Origin: Episyrphus balteatus
Taxonomy: Eukaryota; Arthropoda; Insecta; Diptera; Syrphidae
NCBI RefSeq assembly: GCF_945859705.1
Contig: NC_079136.1
Span: forward strand, 6,427,501-6,491,500
Length of the DNA stretch: 64,000 nucleotides
Reading direction: 5' to 3'
The stretch's first letter is position 1. Each line of letters begins with the position of its first letter. Below the pieces are notes generated by a model. It was not told the origin of the DNA. It worked only from the letters and a program-made list of their open reading frames with translations, and did not search any database. Shown one piece after another: positions 60,719 through 64,000 of this stretch. The translations under genes were made by a program, and so were the position numbers.

Positions 60719-61389
60719 CGACTGTCTGAAAATAGTTTCATTTCTCACAGAAAATATAAACAAACGAAATTTTTTTTTTCGAGTAAATAGCTGCGTTTTC
60801 GAAAACGTATTGTCTGTATAAGAAGTTAAAAAACCAGTTGAATTTTGCCGTTTCTAACGTTGAATAAGTTTTCGAAAACTCATTGTAATAATGATAATTG
60901 CGGTCTGAAAAAGAGAACCAATCGGTTAATATCTGAATCGGTTGATCAACACGACCGGCGCACCGTGCAACACGACTACGACGGCGTACTAAATGAGAAT
61001 TTATTGAGAATTTATTTATATCATCGAAATGATGCGCTAAGCTTTTTTATTTTTCTTCGAAAGTGGTCAAATGATTAACACGTTTAAACAATTTTCTCTT
61101 TTAATTTTGTGAACAGCAGGAATACAGAACGTTGTTCATTCTGCTGCTGGAGCAGTTCGGTCTCGTTTCTTTTTTTACCTAATTAATTTTGTAAGAAAAA
61201 AATATAAAATTTTCATATCCTTGATTAAACTACTCTATCCTATTCAATAAAACACCAGTTTTTACTGTTTTTTGTAAGTCGAAAACCCCATTTTTGAAAA
61301 ATCACTTTCCCTTAAATTACTGTGTGTAGTGACTTTGGAAATTTTCGTGTCTAAAAATTTGTGAAAAAAAAAAAATGGAAAGTACTTGC

Positions 61390-61866
61390 TATTCGATTAT
61401 ATAAAATTAGCTCTCTGTCTGTCCTTTGCGAGTGTGTGCAAAAGCAATTCAAACAAAAAAAAGAAGAAAGTGTTTTTTTAGTGTTCGAGTGTTTTTGAGT
61501 TTTCGAAAATTCACAAAAAATTCATACTATTTGGAGAGGAATGAAGATATTTTTCTTTTTTTTTTTTGTTGTTTTTGAAAAATATGTATTCTCCTCTGGC
61601 TACTTACAATGTTTGATCTTGTGTTAAGAGGTGCTGTTGTGGTGAATTATGTTGATGGATTGTTTTAAATTTAGGTCATTGTTTTTAATTTTGTTCTTAA
61701 ATATAAACTTTTTTTGTGTACAAAGAGTTTGCTCTTGCTATTGCGTTGGAATATTTGCGGCAGCGGTGATTACGAACACAACAAAACGAGGACGGAGCGG
61801 CGGCGGTTTTTCGAAAATATCTTTACTCGATATCGCCACTCGAATAATTTTTGAGATATAGAAGAG
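61390..61866 (+). promoter_or_regulatory. Possible promoter and 5' UTR exon of a gene to the right
   Basis: TATATAAAAT near 61399 is followed by A-rich sequence with CAAAAGCAATTCAAAC, resembling fly 5' UTRs. A good splice donor (GAAGAG|GTAAGG) lies at 61866. No coding exon is visible before the window ends. This is inference from weak signals; the frame at 61649-61861 is not recognisable. Confidence 0.2.
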
Positions 61867-63029
61867 GTAAGGTGGAATGTTGTTTATAGATTTTATTTGA
61901 ATTCTTTGGAATACCGAGTTTGTTGATGAAACACTAAAATAGATAAATAATTAAAACTTTTGTTTATAATAGTTCATCACGTAATAATATAAATGCAGAA
62001 GAGATATAGGTATAGAAAAAAAAAATTGCGTGAGAGTGCGTTATTTCGGAGAAGGAGGCAACTTGAAGATGAGCGAAAAAAAAGCGAAAGTTGTTTTGTT
62101 AAAGATTCAATTCGAATACACGCGGTGTTGAAGCTATCCATGCCTTCATTTATATGTATCTTTTATTTGTAATAAAAGATAAAAATATAAGAATGAATTC
62201 TATTTTGTATCAAAGCATTTCAAGACTCTGTGAGACATATACAAAATGGTATTCGATGAAAGCTATAAATTGGTACCAGTAGCAAGGCGACTAGAAGAAA
62301 AGATATTCATCTTTTTTTTCACTTTCTCCATCCATAAAGAAAATCAGTAATTTCAAATGCATTGTAAACATTTTTTTTTGTGGTGTTGTTGATAGACTTT
62401 AACAAAAAAAAAGAAAAAATTGTATTTTTGCAATAATGTGGGCGTGGAATTTTCATTTTTTTTTTGTTTTGTTTCTAATTTGGAACATGGAATTCTTTTA
62501 ATTTTGAGAAGTGTTGACAGGTCTATTGAGTTAAATTCTAAATATTACAAAACTTTATATTATTATGATTAACGATATGAGATAGATTCTTAAGTTGTTT
62601 TCTTTTTGAAATTTTTAAAATTGTATAATGAAGGCTTTGATGGTTAGTAAATTAGAGTGTTTTGTGAAAGTATTTTGGTGAATGAAATAATTAGATTAAA
62701 TTGGTAATATTTCATTTAAATTATTTCTTTTTTGTGCTTCTTATTTTTGAAATTAAAATCAATAATATTCTTAATTTTTTTCAAACTCATCGGGTTTTGT
62801 TAATATTAACCATTCTCCAAGATTTAAATAGTGTTTTGATATTTGTTATTTCTTGAGTTACAAGCTCCAATCTTTGAGGTTCTAAAATTCTATGAACCTC
62901 TTAAGCAGTTTGAGGGAGTTTGTGCAGTTTTTACCCACAATTTTTGTTTTCCTAGGAAGAAACTTTTTAATTTTAATAATACAGTATACTGTACTGTTTT
63001 TATTTTTTTATCTGTATTTTCTAAGGGGA
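61867..63029. other. AT-rich, nothing recognised
   Basis: If the donor at 61866 is real this is intron. No gene or repeat can be supported. Confidence 0.35.
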
Positions 63030-63160
63030 AACCGATGAAGTTATGAATACCAGAATTATGCGCGTCAAAGCTATGAAAAACCGAAGTTATGAAAGACCGA
63101 AGTTATGAAAATCGGAAATTGTGAAAAAATAGAGCAATGAACACCAAAGTTATGAAACAT
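63030..63160. repeat. Short imperfect tandem repeat, GAAGTTATGAAA units
   Basis: About six to seven degenerate units of 16-18 bp with the core (C)GAAGTTATGAAA follow one another. Confidence 0.7.
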
Positions 63161-63169
63161 GGTTTTTAA

Positions 63170-63300
63170 GGTTGGCAACCATTGAGAGGGCAACCATATA
63201 CGGGGGGATGTACCAAAATTCTAGAGCATGCAGGTTGAGTCAATACAAGAAAAAAATTATATGGGATGGGGGAATACCGTGCTTTGACTTGAATTTTTGT
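63170..63300. mobile_element. Half-element related to the MITE at 59585-59853
   Basis: GATGTACCAAAATTCTAGAGC followed by ATGCAGGTTGAGTCAATACA and a run of A matches the inverse of the right half of the MITE at 59585 (TTGGCACATTCC..., CAACCTACACGC, TTTTTTTCTTGT). Only one half is evident. Confidence 0.4.
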
Positions 63301-63427
63301 TAGTCCCTTAACAGATATTAATAAACATGAATTTGAAATTGGTTGTTCAAACATTTTAATCAAAAAATTTACACTACTTTAATCGATTCAATTAATAGTA
63401 GAGAACTTTCTAATAATTTTGAGCTTA

Positions 63428-63560
63428 AAGCCTGGTACACAGATCCGAGCTAAATTTTAGGTCCCATACAAATTATCGATAAGATGCTCTGATATATTTA
63501 AGCTCGGCTAATTTTTTTCGACAATTTGTATGGGAGCTAGTTTAAATCATGAATGCCCTA
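63428..63560. repeat. Small palindrome
   Basis: TAGGTCCCATACAAATTATCGA (from about 63459) pairs with TCGACAATTTGTATGGGAGCTA, and GAGCTAAATTTT pairs with AATTTTTTTC less well. The left end AAAGCCTGGTAC resembles the end of the GCGAAACG MITE family. Non-coding. Confidence 0.5.
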
Positions 63561-63803
63561 GGTATGGCATTTTGTAGTTTTTTTTGTTTGTTTTTTAACA
63601 TACAAAAAAGAATGTCGAATGATATGGAAATGGAGCCATGAGATTTTAAGTGTGATTCCGAAGTAAGATCCAAATTTCTATGAAGTGGAATTTGACCGAA
63701 TTTTATAAGTCTTTTCAGTCAGATTTGGGACAATTTAAAACTGCCATATGAAATCGTTTGCTAATTTCATACAACCGTCATATGCAAGCAGATAATTTTA
63801 TTA

Positions 63804-63923
63804 CTAAGCCCTGATTTTTCAATCGTCAGTTAGACTATCAGGAGATAAAATTTTTATTCCTAGGAATTCCTAGGAATAAGCTCTTTCTGAGGTTTATCTG
63901 ACTATTGAAAAATTGGCCCTAAG
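63804..63923. mobile_element. 120-bp MITE, TTAGCCCTGATTTTTC family, copy 2
   Basis: CTAAGCCCTGATTTTTCAATC and ATTGAAAAATTGGCCCTAAG are inverted ends nearly identical to those at 41955-42082. The centre here has two adjacent TTCCTAGGAA-type palindromes. Confidence 0.8.
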
Positions 63924-64000
63924 AGAAATAAGATCCAGCCTAACTTACACCTTAGTCTGTTGAAAAAAATGTTAGTAAAGGAGAGATTCTAGGTATCAGG

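Noticed and set aside
61649..61861. 70-codon frame with a hydrophobic N-terminus
   Set aside because: No recognisable domain; hydrophobicity follows from TTT/TTA-rich sequence. It lies in a possible 5' UTR.

Overview
This is a eukaryotic window, almost certainly from a fly (Diptera). It is very AT-rich. Its genes are split by GT..AG introns, and the intergenic and intronic DNA is crowded with short palindromic elements (MITE/foldback type), LINE relics and dispersed repeats carrying (GACA)n tracts. The five conserved genes translate to proteins typical of insects. Species cannot be named from the sequence alone.

Left part (1-13.1 kb): a satellite-like repeat with a nested MITE, a frameshifted hAT transposase relic, then a compact TATA-driven single-exon gene (5081-9496). 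That gene encodes a secreted, cysteine-free protein of 1471 residues built from 19 near-identical 69-residue repeats, each with four N-glycosylation sequons. Immediately after it lies a 3-kb composite satellite: a CpG-bearing 10-bp unit interrupted by about 175-bp AT-rich spacers.

Middle (13-34 kb): Abi (Abl interactor; six coding exons, minus strand, 449 aa), then a 4-kb block of foldback elements between two divergent genes, then the glucosidase II beta subunit (four coding exons, plus strand, 539 aa, ending in HDEL). The second intron of the latter holds a 5'-truncated LINE with a 668-bp inverted-repeat element inserted in its tail.

Right part (34-64 kb): a gypsy-type integrase relic and further MITEs. 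Then wolframin (four coding exons, plus, 862 aa), an orphan short exon, and a 4-kb repeat-rich stretch. Next are a Golgi GDP-fucose transporter (five coding exons, plus, 336 aa) and mitochondrial ribosomal protein L1 (four coding exons, minus, 357 aa), which converge with 84 bp between their stop codons. From 55.1 kb on I see no confident gene, only LINE and MITE relics and a possible 5' UTR/promoter of a gene beyond the right edge.

All exon joins given were checked by hand for GT..AG boundaries and phase; each of the five spliced reading frames sums to a multiple of three. Three of the conserved genes act in the secretory pathway (ER glucosidase II beta, ER wolframin, Golgi GDP-fucose transporter), but nothing here shows that they are co-regulated.
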